A stretch of 64,000 bases of DNA from Heterodera schachtii (taxonomy: Eukaryota > Nematoda > Chromadorea > Rhabditida > Heteroderidae). A program made the position numbers and the translations under genes. The stretch covers positions 707,197 to 771,196 of the forward strand of contig SIJG01000032.1 of NCBI GenBank assembly GCA_023374025.1, written 5' to 3'. Under the pieces are notes generated by a model. That model saw only the letters and a program-made list of their open reading frames with translations. It ran no database searches and was not told the DNA's origin. Of this stretch, positions 51,001-62,957 are shown piece after piece; the first letter of the stretch is position 1; each line of letters starts with the position of its first letter.

Positions 51001-51378
51001 AATATCACGAGTATTTTTTTTTTGGGGGGGGGGGGGGGCTAATAATGGTATTACATGTAGAATTAGACTTTTGAAAAAGCCTGTCCATACCGGATTTCAT
51101 AATTCTAAAATATTAGCAGGAAACCCTTTCCAGATTTTTTGTGCATAACCAGGGCTTGGTTTCCTGGACAAAATCTAGGTCCAGGAAAAATCCAGGCATG
51201 AATGAATCCATGTCCAAGTCGTGCAATAACATTCATTTGCTGTTTTTCGAGCAATGCCCCAAATTAGGCACTTTATTTCATATTTTTTAAACCCATTAAC
51301 CTTCGATTCGCCTCCATTTTCACTGGCCGGACTGTCGGCAATTTCGCAGTGCTCACCATGAGATAACATCAGCTGCAT
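45029..51378 (-). CDS. Receptor-regulated SMAD
   Basis: About 16 exons. The MH1 domain (50901-50054) reads [31 protein letters not shown] and VCVNPYHY. A Ser/Gln-rich linker follows (49570-47430) with a polyQ run. The MH2 domain (about 47280-45029) has [53 protein letters not shown], the L3 loop [15 protein letters not shown] and [16 protein letters not shown]. The final exon (45081-45029) encodes [17 protein letters not shown], ending in an S-x-S motif where type I receptors phosphorylate R-SMADs. Without that exon the frame would stop at 45125 and lose the motif; donor A/GTAAAA and acceptor TTTAG are in phase. It should carry TGF-beta/BMP signals to the nucleus. The assignment to a Sma-2, Sma-3 or Daf-8 type is open. 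Linker exon limits near 48850-48480 are uncertain in phase. Confidence 0.93.
45285..45360. repeat. Dispersed repeat fragment (CTGGATCGCTGATCAAGAAT)
   Basis: This tract, inside a SMAD intron, matches fragments at 4806-4880 and 51493-51540. It is probably the end of a transposon or satellite family that cannot be delimited from three pieces. Confidence 0.55.
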
Positions 51379-54300
51379 CAAATTCTTAAAAAATGGAAAT
51401 TGTAGTGCAGCATATGGAATTTTGGGCAAATTGGAGGACCCTGAAAACCCATAGGTGGGATTTGCAAAATTTTGTCATAAATGAAAACTTAGGGGGTTTC
51501 GGGGTCGCTGATCAAGAATCTGACTTCAGTTTTGGCAAATTTACCTTAATTTCTGTAGGAGTGCCACCGATGCTGCGCATAATTTTATTTAAAGTAATTA
51601 TGTAGTTCTAAACGGAGTTAAAGATTCTAACAATTGTTTGAAATTGACATGCAAGTAATATTTAAGTTTCGCATACAATTTAAAAATAACTTTAAAGTTA
51701 GATACGCTGAACAAAATCAGGTCGGCACCGCCTAATCCATCCTTTCCCCCAGAAATTTTTGAAAAAAGCGCGCCGCAAAAAAAAGAAATGGTATGAAAAA
51801 AAAGGTCGTCGCTCGTCTTTTTGTGGAACTACAAGTCAAAATTTAAAAAATTAACTAAAACCAAAATTATTTTGGAGGCATAAATGCCAAGTTTGAGATA
51901 AGATTTTGTCAATTTGACCACTTTCAATTTTATTTTCAAAAAAAAAAATTGGAAATATGATTATTTCTTTTTTAGGAAATGCCAATTTCCGACATTTTAG
52001 AGACCGGCGGGAGCGGAAGTAAATTTTTGAAAAAAATACGCCCCAAAAAATTGTTAAAACCGATAATGGGAGGCGAATATAAAATTTGATATTTTTTGAC
52101 CGAATAAATTTGTAAAAATAATGAATTGAAGCAATTTAAAAAAATATATATTTTTTTGTACTGTAATTTTCTCAACATTTAAGAATTTTGGAGTTTCTCA
52201 CGCGCAAATTGGAATGAATTTCAGATAAACGGCCGAAGTCATATGTTTTAAGAAAAAAATTGTAGATTTATGCATGTTAGGCTTATGATTAGCATAAGTT
52301 TATTCCCAACTTGTTCGCAAACACAAAAAAGAAAAAATTGTTAATTGAATTTTAATAATTAAGTCTTTAACCCAGACCGATATCAAATTTTAGATTATTC
52401 ATGCTCATACATAATCTGGATAGGAACGGGCGAAACTTCGAGTTGTTCGAAAATTTTGCGTTTTGAGATCAACCACCTAAAATTGAAACTTTGAAAAATA
52501 ATGCATAAATAGATAATATCTTCAAAATCAAAGATTTTTCATTTTTGATAAAATTAAAATTAAAAGCAAAAAAAAAAAAAAAATTTGACATACACCAAAT
52601 TATTTTTTCCAATCAATCTCATCCACCCCCGTTTTTTCCTTTGCAACATTGGGGGGGGGGGGGTGAGTAGGACTTGATTGTGGAGGGAGATGAAAAATTT
52701 TTTTGTTTTTGAGAAGTGGGAGAGAAGAAACAAATAATGTGGGGGTGGGGGGATGGTTGGGTGGAGGAGGCTTTTTTTCGGTGGAATTCTGTTGCTGAAT
52801 GATGATGACGAGTGATGTGACCAATTCTCGACCCATCCCACTTCCCCTAAAACAGCAGCAGCAGAGGCGAGTGTGAGTGAGTGGAGGGGGGGGGGAGGGA
52901 TGAGGGAGGGGATGATGGAGGGGAAGCGGGGGACAGAGGGTGGGGCGAGAGGGGACAAAACAACACAAAAAAGCGTTCGTTCATCAGCAGCACAGCATCC
53001 TAACTACCACCCACCATTCCATTATCATTTTCGGGGGTTGTTGTTGGTACAAACACACACACACTCAGCTTTTGCCCTGCCAGCAGCACGCACGTAGGCG
53101 CGATGACGATGATAGTGGTGATGATGGGGGGGGGGGGGAGGAAGGAGATGGGGATATGCCCATTAGTGTATGGAAGCGAACTGCTGCAGTTGTTGCCAAC
53201 CGATGATGGACAATTATTGGGTGGGAGAGGGAGAGCGGACAAGCAGTGTGGCACGCACGCATGGCAGCAAAAATATATCGGCATTAGCAACAAGAGGGCA
53301 GAAAGCAGGAGAGCATCGCAGAAAAGACAACATAGACCAGTGGGTAAAAGCGGCAGATTGGCAGAGCAAAGAAGATGCGCAGCGCATCCATCCCCAACTC
53401 CTTCCCATTGTGGTTGTGCAGCAACGACAAATGAATGAATTGCATGTGTAAATGATAAACAAAATCTTTCTCATTCTCACCACTACACCTATGTGTGTGC
53501 CCATACCACCAACCCGTCACTCGCTCCCAAAGTGTACGTGACGAACGTCATTTGTACGAGGTACACCCCCCCCCCCCCGCCCCCGCTCGCGGCGCTAACG
53601 CTCGCCCGAGTTGTTGTGTTAATTGGACCCTTGTTGGTGTGGTGAAATCGACGCCTGTGTTGCTCGCTCTCCTCCCTCATTTTGCCGCACGTCCGCCCCG
53701 CTGCTGGCCACCGCTGCGTTTCGTCGTCATAAAAGCGTGTGTATATTTAGAATATACGGGTATAATTCTATGTATGCCCAGCAGCAGAAGCAAATCAATA
53801 TGGGAACGAGTGATGATATGCAGCTGAGACAGGCACACATCGCCGTACGCGCCATCGCCACAGCGCTCATCCACAATTACTAAGTAGTAACTGCTCACAA
53901 CTATCAAATAGATCAGTGCTCCTACATAAATAATTAAGCATTTTTGAGTTTGGGGACTATGATCATTGATCAATATTTCGGACATTTCGCCTACTGATGC
54001 GCGATTTTAGTATCCGTGCTCCACCCCTGGTTTGTAGGCTAAATATCAAGATTTTGGGTCTGTAGGCGAAACGCCTAGTAATCGAGATATCCTGTAGGCG
54101 AAATATCCTTACACGTAAAAAGCACAAAAATGAGTGTTTTTAGATTTTATGCACTAATGGTGGAGAAAAAGTTGCTTTTATAAAATCTCATATTAGTCAC
54201 ACCAAGAATTTGATCCGATTTCATTAGCGAGTTCAAAGAAAAATAAGAAGTATTAATAGAGCCAAAAAGAATGCTTCTAATTTTGGATGCAATTAGTTAA

Positions 54301-54765
54301 TGGCTAATGTGTTAATAAATGACAATGAAAAAGCAGCGGTTGGTAAACAAAATGGAAGAAATGGTCTGATGCTTTATACATTTTTATGGAATAGGGGCAT
54401 GAAAATTGGACAACGCTGGAAATTTGACACCAGCAGAGTGGGAAATTCGACAGTGAAATATTGGACACCAAATTTTTTAAAAACATACTTAGGGGTTGTA
54501 GGTTAAAAATCAATTTCAGTTCCAAATACAGATTTTTGTTCACACTCGGCCATGCTACCAATTGAATAACTAAAAAATTTTCCATTCGGCGTAAACATTT
54601 TATCCAAATTAGTTCTAAAAATTAGGATTAAAAGCCATAATCCCCCGGTTAATCAGTCAATTTTGAGGAATTCATAAAAATTATTCGCTTTGTATTCATA
54701 GAAAGACTGTTGTTGATATTTGATCTTATCATTCTTTTATGCAGCCATCTCCTTCATTTTATCCC
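51379..54765. promoter_or_regulatory. Region upstream of SMAD: repeats and GC-rich island
   Basis: It holds repeat fragments (51487-51540 and 51721-52060), then from about 52610 to 53890 a GC-rich, low-complexity island with poly(G) runs, GAGTGAGTG and ACACAC tracts, about 1.2-2.5 kb before the SMAD start. Open frames here occur on both strands, are low-complexity and lack splice context. The stretch 53900-54765 is AT-rich and empty. Confidence 0.45.
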
Positions 54766-57718
54766 TTATATGATGCCGCCCATGTCTACCGCTTCGACCT
54801 CCAAAAATTTCCTTGCCAACGGCACCATTTTAAGTCCGTTTGGCCTTTTGTCCAAAAAGCCATTCGGCGATGGGATTTGCTCGGAAGCGGCAATTGTCCG
54901 TTTTGTAGCAAAGTCAGGCCCATGCTTTAATCAAATGAAAAATTAGTTTGAGTTGGAATAATTAAAATTTTTACGCCCGAGAAATTTGCGCCTATGTTTA
55001 AAATTGGTTAAAATGTAAATTTTTTCAATTCTAATTAGCATAAAAAGGGCATAAATGCCTAAGATGCAAATGTCTGAACATGAATAAAAAAACACGTTAA
55101 TTTGTTAGGGATTAAACCTCAAGATAGCGAGTTCCGAAAATTTTGTTTTACCAAGTTCTCTAGCATCAAAGTTTTTCTTTCATTCTTTTTATTTCAATCT
55201 GATCCACCTCAAAGCTATACGTGCGATATCCGTGCACCGAACTTTTTGCAGATAAAAATCTCAATGTGCTCATTGGTGGGATGAAAAAAATATCTCCACG
55301 TCGCACCCGAAATTGTTCACCCATTGTAACCCCATTTTTGTTCATCTCTATGCAGATTGCCTCTACTGCTTCGACGATGATAAATGTTGATGGACTGAAA
55401 ATAACTCAGAAAATTAAAGGCTTTTTAAGGTTTCCATAAAAATATTTTGAATACACACCTACATATATTTTTAAATATGCAAATACTGAATATAGAAATA
55501 TAATAAATTGAAGTGAAAAATATATAACTTTTAAATTATTGAGATCTCATATATTAATTTAAAGATAAATAAATATTATAATTTTTTTAATAAAAAATTT
55601 TCACCGACGCCAAATTATTTACCATTCCAGTGCCGGCAGGTCCAACGGAAAAAATTCATTTGTGCCTTCTATCCGCAAACATTGGAGCATAAAGTCCTCA
55701 CAATTCGGGATGAATTCCAGAATGTGCCGATGATTTTTTAGTCGTCTTGGCAAAACATCTGCAAAAATTGTTAAACAGCTTATTTATTTTTTGCATTTCA
55801 TATATAGGTATTTATGAAATGCGCATACAGTATGATGATGGTGCAGGCCATTCTGTAGTTGAGAATTTTCAACAGATTATCCTTGTCCACAAATTTTGTT
55901 GTCAGTCCGGCACGAATTGTATTGTTGGAGCATGACACACATTCGACACATTCTGACAATTAATTTAATAATTTAACAATTTAAATAAATTGTTGTCTTA
56001 AAAATCACCTCCGCTTAGGTATGAATGCAATTCCTGTGCTCCATAAAAAACGCATTCGCCTGGTTGAAGGATGATGTGGTTGAGGATTAGAGGCGATATG
56101 CACGCAATGTCATAGGGAAACCGCTAAATTTGAAAGCAAAAATAAAATGTAAAAATAATTGAATTTGGACAAATTAGGGGGGGTCAGCATCAGCAGTCTG
56201 AATGTACTAGGTAGGCATGACTTACTCCCTAAGGTCTTAGAAATTCAATAATCCTTAATTTTCGTCCTTATTTCAGCCCATCGCCCTTGTTTCCACTTTT
56301 CTTCGATAAATGTAATTTAAGCTTGAAAATCCATGTAAAAAGCGAGCAAAAATTTCAAAATTCTTCTCCGGTTGCGCCAGTTGATCTTTTTTTCCAATGT
56401 GGTGTCCTTATTTTGGAAAATTTTGTTGTGACTTCAATTTTTAGTTCTGCTAATCCTGTTATGGTCACTTGAAAGAGTGTTCACAGGGTTAAAAATGGTA
56501 AACCTTATAAAGGTTCAGCAAAACGTTGACAGTTTCCTGCGTCAGACAGCCATGAACTTAAAAAGCCATATTTTTTTAATTTTATATAATTAAGGATAAT
56601 TTCATTTTTGACAAATTTGGTGTAACAATATAAAAGCAATTTTTTCGGTAAAATATGTTTAGGTAATACCTCCATTTTTAATTCGGTTTATCAAGCAGTC
56701 TATAATATCCCGAACGAACATTTTATCTTGTTTCATCATGCAGGAAAAACTAAAATTAAATAAAAACAAATTAATATTTATATATTTTTTAATAACCAAA
56801 CCATCTTTTTAGCAACTGTGAAAGATCTGGAAAGCCTGTGTTCTCCGATTCATTTGCTGCGATGAAAAGCGCACAATTTTCTTTGCCCATAGCAAGACAA
56901 AGTTCAGGAAATGCTTAATAAATATTATTTAAAATAATTCGTTTAATTTAAAAAAATTTTTAATTAAATTTTAAATTTTCTCATGTAAATATATTATAAA
57001 GCCGGGCAAGTTTTATCCAAATCTTCTATCTAACTTTTTACCTTTAATATTGAATGCAATTTCGTCGGATGGCCGAAAACCACAAAGAAGCTCAAATCTT
57101 GTCAATGCATAAGCCAGTTCCTAGAAATTGTTTTTCTTTTTGTCATTTAATTTATCAACATTTTTAATAGTACCGGTTTGTGATTAGGATCTGGATAATT
57201 AATTGGGTCTTTTTTGTTCAAGAGTTTTGCTTGTTCCTTAAATAATTTATTAATTATTAAATTCATTTATTAAAATTCTTTTTACTTTTGTAGGATGAAC
57301 TTGAAGTGAAAGGTTGTGGCTTATTGACATGATTTTCATAATATATGGTAAATGCCGGCTATTTAAAGAAATTTTAATTGAAATTATAAATAAAATTAAA
57401 TTAAGGCTTATTTTGCGTTTTACAGTTTTCCATACTTTGTTTTTGAGCCTTCTTCAACCATATATTCACTAAGCGTAACATTTTTTGCACATAGTTTTGC
57501 TGGACCATCTGGATGCGTGCCGACCCATAGCTAAAAATAAAAAAAATTATTAAAAAATTTTTTTGCGTAAACAAAAACAATACTTCGGCATATGGTATGT
57601 TGTCAATTTTGGCATTTTTGTTACCAGCCGCGAATAAAAGTGCAACTTCCGAATCTTTGCCATGCTTTCCCCATGTGTAATTTTTCACTTTGCAGTCAAG
57701 TCGTTCAATTTTTCTCAT
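54766..57718 (-). CDS. MPI: Mannose-6-phosphate isomerase
   Basis: The exons follow the type I phosphomannose isomerase order: VKNYTWGKHGKDSEVA (57690), LWVGTHPDGPAK (57530), LSLQVHPTK with the Gln-x-His zinc ligands (57310), NHKPELAYALTRFELLCGFR with the Glu ligand across a splice (57185/57120), ELHSYLSGG with the later His ligand (56030), and ECVECVSCSNNTIRAGLTTK (55950). The enzyme interconverts mannose-6-phosphate and fructose-6-phosphate in the cytosol, feeding GDP-mannose for N-glycans and GPI anchors. After HGYRTYSFE (about 55210) the frame can read on to a stop at 55166. I prefer a phase-0 splice to an exon ending at 54766 (HGPDFATKRTIAASE and onward), which looks strongly coding. The C-terminal choice is uncertain. 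Confidence 0.92.
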
Positions 57719-59951
57719 TGTTTGAAAAATGTAAAAAAAAATAATTTTTTGCTTTCTAAAAAATTAAATGATTTTATTCGAAATAAATTGACAAGAAAAC
57801 CAAGTTTGGCATGGTAATCTTTTGATTAATTACATGGCATTATACCCAATAGAAATTAAAAAATAAAACAGATTAAATGGGGGGGGGGAGAAGGTTCTAT
57901 TCGTCAGTAAACAATAAAATTAAGTTACAACATAATTAATTATAATTAATAAATATTCTGTCATTCGTTCAAAATTTTATTCCCGAGCACAAATTCACAT
58001 TTATTACACTAAAGAAGCGAATTAAATTTTATTTGCAGTTTCAAATTGGGTCATGTTCCGCTCGTGATTAAATGGGGGATTCAACTTGCACATTATTCCG
58101 AAAATTGCACCGACCATTCAATGGAGGGAGAGCAATGTCCGCTCAAATCGGCTAGATTCAGAATAGGAAATTAATGAGCGATAATTATACTTGAATTTTT
58201 ATCAAACATTTAAATCTTACTAATATTATCTATTATTCGCTTACTCTGAAGGTCTTTGTAATTTTTGAAAATTTTTTTAACGAATTTCTGTTTAAACAAT
58301 TCAAAATTTTGTTTTTTAATCAAATAATAAATTGAGCACCAAAATCGTGGTCAAAAAAACTTGAAAAAAGTAAGAATAAAAGCGATATTGATCACATTTT
58401 AATTAACAAATTTTTCTCGCGCACGCCGCCGCAACTTTTTGTTCAAATCAGCACCGAGTAGCAAGCGCATTTAAAAGGCAGCAAGGAGCAGCAGAAAGTT
58501 ACATGAGAATGGGTTGGGTCTAGGTTTTATTGGGTGTAATTACCTAATCAAGGTCATCCCAAACCAATCAGTCTCCACTCGCACACCAACAACAGGCTGC
58601 AAAAATACGAAAGTTTATTTGAGTCGGTGAAGTGTGGCGGGGTATTGGTGGTGCGCAAAGTTGGCCTCCAATCTCCCGAATTTTCAATTTTACATACTCC
58701 CCCCTCCCCGTGGGCCGGACCACCGTTTTTGGGTTTAACGAGGCGTGGCGGCGGCGAGTTTAGGCGCGCAAGACATTGGGGAACAGTAATATCCGACATC
58801 GGGGAGGGCCGGCACAAAACCCTTTAGCGGCGAAGGGTTAGGAGAGGGGTGATCGTGGATTATCGGAGTTTTAGTGATCAACAAGTGGCAGTGATTTGCG
58901 CGCACACACACACACACACACACATTCTTTTGACAAATTGAATTTGCGTCATTGTGTTGCTAGCGGCAACTGATTGCCGACGGCAACGAAGACGACGACG
59001 ACATCCGGCGCACGATGCGCAAAATGAAAAATTATTTTATTTTTGACTGTGTACTGATTGACTGAACCTCGCGATAGTGTTTGGCGAATTTAAGTGTTTT
59101 AAAGCGTGAATTTAAAAGAAATCAATTAAGAAAAATTCAAACGGAGTGTTAAGAAAAGAATATATATATAATGTATTGCAATGAGTATTTGTGAAAAATG
59201 AAAACATTCTTAAATTAAGGGTAAACTCCGATACCTTATAAAAATAAAAAATATGAAAAACTTCGAAAATTTTAAATTTATTTTTTTAAGTTTCGGCATA
59301 TGCTAAACTTTTAAATTGAGTCAAAAAGTAAAATTTCATATTTTTTAAATGGAGCCAAAAATTTAGCGATTGAATCGCATGTTAAAATAACATGAATAAA
59401 TAAAAAAATAATAATGTCAAATCTTGAATGAAAAATAGAGCTGGTAATAAATTATACCAAAAATTAATGCTACATATAAATTATAATAGAGGGACAAAAA
59501 ATTGGATTTTTAAATAGAAATAACAAAATTACAGGCAAAACAAAATATTGGTGATGAGTAAAGACTCCTTGAAATTGATTCACTCTCTCCCGTCTCAATT
59601 TTGGTTTATTATTTTTATGTCAATTAATAAATAAATGAAGGTTGGCGAACTGAGTGGGTCTTAAAGTTTTTGGTATTTTATTTTACACCAAAACCTGTTA
59701 ATTTAACAGGTCAACCCACAACAAAACCTTATGGGAAGGACAAATATGATTTTAGAAATAAAATTAATTAAAAATGATTCAATTCTACAAAAAAAAATAA
59801 AACACAATTGCATTAAGTAAAATTAAGGTGGATAAAAACTGATAAATTTCAACAAATAATTAATATACATAAATAATTGAGTATGCTAAAAATTGTTAAT
59901 TAAGAAATAATATGAAAGGTATTGAAACAAGAAATGTTGACAAACATTCTT
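57719..59951. promoter_or_regulatory. Region upstream of MPI, with GC-rich island
   Basis: After an AT-rich 700 bp, a GC-richer island spans about 58420-59050 with a CA microsatellite and CGACGACGACGAC. Overlapping open frames on both strands (58554-58923) look like by-products of composition. The rest, to 59951, is AT-rich and would include the Gα 3' UTR. Confidence 0.45.
58903..58924. repeat. (CA)n microsatellite
   Basis: Eleven CA dinucleotides in a row lie within the GC-rich island upstream of MPI. Confidence 0.95.
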
Positions 59952-62900
59952 TCAATAGAGTCCACAACTTTGCAAATTTGTTTGGATAATCAAATCAATA
60001 ACCGAATCAAGGATTAATTGAACCTAAAAGATGTTTGTTGAAACATTTAAATTTTAATTTCTTTCATTTTTAATTAGGATGCTCCACGATCCCGAGCTTA
60101 ATAGCATTATGTCAAAAGAATATTTTTTTAACTCAAGTTCAACAAATCTGGCCCCAATGTCGTTTTGGGCAAATTGCAACTAATACAATGGTCAACTTAT
60201 GCATTTTCAAAAACCAAAAATTTTCTCAAAAACTCAAAATGTCTTTTTTGCCAAAATAAAATGATTTTTGTGTTAATTTTTCAAATGTCGAGGAGCAACC
60301 CTATTTTAATTGGCTTTTTAAAGATAAAATTTTTCACTTGATTGGTATTCGTTGCACAAGTTTGATGTATATAAGTTGTCTTTTCCGGGTTTGCATTCAG
60401 TGCTTCAAATTTTTCTTCAATAAATTTTAATTGGTCATCCAATGTGTTTAAGCCTAAAACTAATTAGCATAATCGTGAATCTTATGAAATGAAAAAATTC
60501 ATATTTTTCAAAATTGGGATTTCATTATTCGAATAAGGTTTGTGATAAAAATATTAAAGCCCGGCGGGAACGGTATTCCCGCGGTAAAAAAGTGTGATAA
60601 AAATATTAAAGCCCGGCGGGAACGGCATTCCAGCGGTAAAAAAGCGCGAATCCCATTCCGAGATCCCGTCCCGATTTTTCGTTTTCCCGTGCCCGGAAAA
60701 TTTTTTACCGGTCTCTAAATTCAATATTTTATTTATATTAAAATTCGACACTATCAATTATATCTTACCCTTATAATCCTTGAAGCAAACACTTATGGAA
60801 ATTCGTTTGATTTTTTCAATGAACAAATCCATTTTGTTCAAAAACAGGATCATTGACGTGTTTGTGAACCATCTTGAGTTGCAAATTGACTCAAACAATC
60901 TGCAATTAATTAAAAAATAATACAACGAAAATTGCCCATTTCTTAAAATATTATTAACACAATAAATGTAACATTAACGCTAACCTCATACTCTCGACCA
61001 TTCTGTTCTAAACATACAATAAGAATATTTAATTTTTAATTTTATAAAATTCATCAATTACCGTTGTTTCATCCTCAAAAAGCACTTGATCAAATTCGCT
61101 GATGGCTGTAATGAAAATAATTGCGTTGACATCCTAAATCAAGAAAGATTAGCATTAACAAACTCTTTAAAGAATTCCTAAAACGATTTAAAGATTTTTA
61201 TCTTAAATATAAATAAATTATTAACAGTTTTTTAATTCTTCAGAATTAGTTGGAGATTAAATTTTCGAATTGGTGTTATTTTGGTAATAAGAATTCGGGA
61301 TCTGGCACCAGTTTAGGATGGAATTGATCTTATGAAATAAAAGAAAACACCAACTTCAAAACAATGAATCCATTTCTTTCGTTCAGAACGTTGTCCACCG
61401 ACGTCAAATACGCGGAAATCAACCGTTTTCATTTTGAATTTAACCTTAAAATTGAATTAATTTTTATTAATTATAAAATTCCAATTAAAATTTTGAATTT
61501 TAGATCAGTAAATTTAATTAAAAATATTAAAATTATTTAATTACCTTATTTTCTCTAATTATATGCCCGGGTATTTATTTTTAAACCTCCTCAGAAAGGG
61601 TGAGATAATTGGAGATGGGGCATTAAGACGGATAGATTTTTTTTTCAACCTCATCAGTATAATTAGAGAAAATACGGTGTATGTGATAAATACATGTAAG
61701 CTAAACTGAAACGTAACATCCGATAATTAATAAAATGCCAAATTTAGATTTATAAAAAATAATTAATATATACCATCACCTCAATGATACCCGTCGTTTT
61801 GATCCTTGATAACAGTATGTCCTGTTCAGTTGGACGATAATCCGGTTTTGCGATCCGATCAACCGATTCCAAAAAACTTATAATAATAATAAATGTTCAA
61901 CTATTATTATATTTTAAATAAAATTCTTACAAAATGCTGTTTTCCACAAGCCTAAATGAAGGAAAATTGTGCATACAAATTAAAAAGTTTTATAATTAAT
62001 GTTTGTTAATTAAGGATTTTAACTAACAATTTTTTGATTAATTTTTATTATATCAAATAAAATTTAGCTTAACACTTACTGAAATTCCTGCCCTCGAGGA
62101 TAAACTTTTTCTCTGATGTTCCTATCTAAATAATCCATTTTTAAATATGTTATCATTTCAAAATATCCACTTTTTTCAATTTTATTTCCTTTACCTGTCC
62201 ATAATGTTTTAATGGCATGTGCTAATTCATCGCTTAATGGCTCTGATTCTTTCCCGTGATTTACCACCTCCATTACGATCATTGCTTCATTCTGATTAAA
62301 ATTTAAAAAATTTTTTATGGAAAAATGGGCTAAAAATTAGCCGTGGCCACGCTGCAATGTCGGATCACAATTATTAATGATCATTTACATCTTACTTCAA
62401 TTCGTGGATTGTAAAATGGGATGTTCAGCCTTTGCATTCCATGGAGTAAAGTGGCCATAGCCAAAACTAACAATAATCAAATTACGGTAAAAAGAAATCA
62501 TGCAAAAATTTTTTTTTCCGGACCTGTATTGTTGTACACTGCTGATTTTTGTTTTTCCCGTTCTTCATCCGTGAAGCCATGATCATGTAGAATGCTGATT
62601 TTCAAAGAAATGAATTTTTTTAAAAGAAATAATTAAAATAATTTAGCATATTAATTATTTTTTTCACTCAATTTATCTTTATAAAGCAATTATTCAAAAA
62701 ATACCGCATTTGCTTCAATATTGTGCTTTTACCGCACTCGCCAGCACCTAAAATTAATACTAATGAAAAAAAAATATTTAAGAATTTAGTAATAATTGAA
62801 ATTAAATTAAATATTAAATTTATTGGTTTAAAATTTTACCAAGCAATAATAGTTTGACAATCTTTTGAGCGTCAAGGTGCTCTTGAATAAGTTCTCGGTC

Positions 62901-62957
62901 TATTTGCTTCGTTTTAAGGTCCATAGCTTTTTCTTCAATGCTTTGACAAATGCCCAT
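59952..62957 (-). CDS. Heterotrimeric G protein alpha subunit (Go/Gi-like tail)
   Basis: About 12 exons. The start [12 protein letters not shown] has Gly2 and Cys4, the usual myristoyl and palmitoyl sites. All guanine-binding boxes are present: P-loop [19 protein letters not shown] (62850/62745), switch I SRIKTTGI with Arg and Thr kept (61815), switch [15 protein letters not shown] with the catalytic Gln (61405), NKMD (60820) and TCATNTNQ (60350). The last exon (60023-59952) encodes [16 protein letters not shown] then LQSCGLY, so the C terminus carries the Cys at -4 typical of Gi/Go. Ser in the canonical GAGESGKS loop is replaced by Cys. The N terminus does not look like GOA-1, so a divergent nematode GPA subunit is likely. 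It acts at the plasma membrane with GPCRs. Introns hold a 52-bp duplication and a small MITE. Confidence 0.95.
60541..60644. repeat. Tandem duplication, 52-bp unit
   Basis: Two copies of a 52-bp unit (TGTGATAAAAATATTAAAGC, then CCGGCGGGAACGG and on) at 60541 and 60593 differ at about two bases. They begin a GC-rich tract that ends ACCGGTCTCTAAAT near 60720. Related AGAGACCGG pieces occur near 14790 and 52000 (opposite orientation). It lies in a Gα intron. Confidence 0.85.
61542..61678. mobile_element. Small palindromic MITE in Gα intron
   Basis: The left end TACCTTATTTTCTCTAATTA and the right end are inverted copies over about 21 bp with one or two mismatches. The interior (AACCTCCTCAGAAAGGG) recalls the centre of the element at 25542, and the end has the same ACGGT core. 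It is non-coding. Confidence 0.7.

Noticed and set aside
52560..53885. Many open frames of about 60-130 codons on both strands
   Set aside because: Poly(G), GA and CA tracts lower the stop-codon frequency; both strands are open at once and nothing resembles a protein family.
54739..54930. 63-codon plus-strand frame ending in a CPFC motif
   Set aside because: The minus strand over the same bases fits MPI in phase and looks more coding; one CxxC alone is weak evidence for a zinc finger.
58554..58923. Overlapping plus and minus frames upstream of MPI
   Set aside because: They sit in a GC-rich island with a CA microsatellite, and neither has splice context or a domain.
60281..60345. Read-through end of Gα (stop at 60281)
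   Set aside because: The exon at 60023-59952 restores the conserved Gα C terminus in phase, so the read-through stop is intronic.
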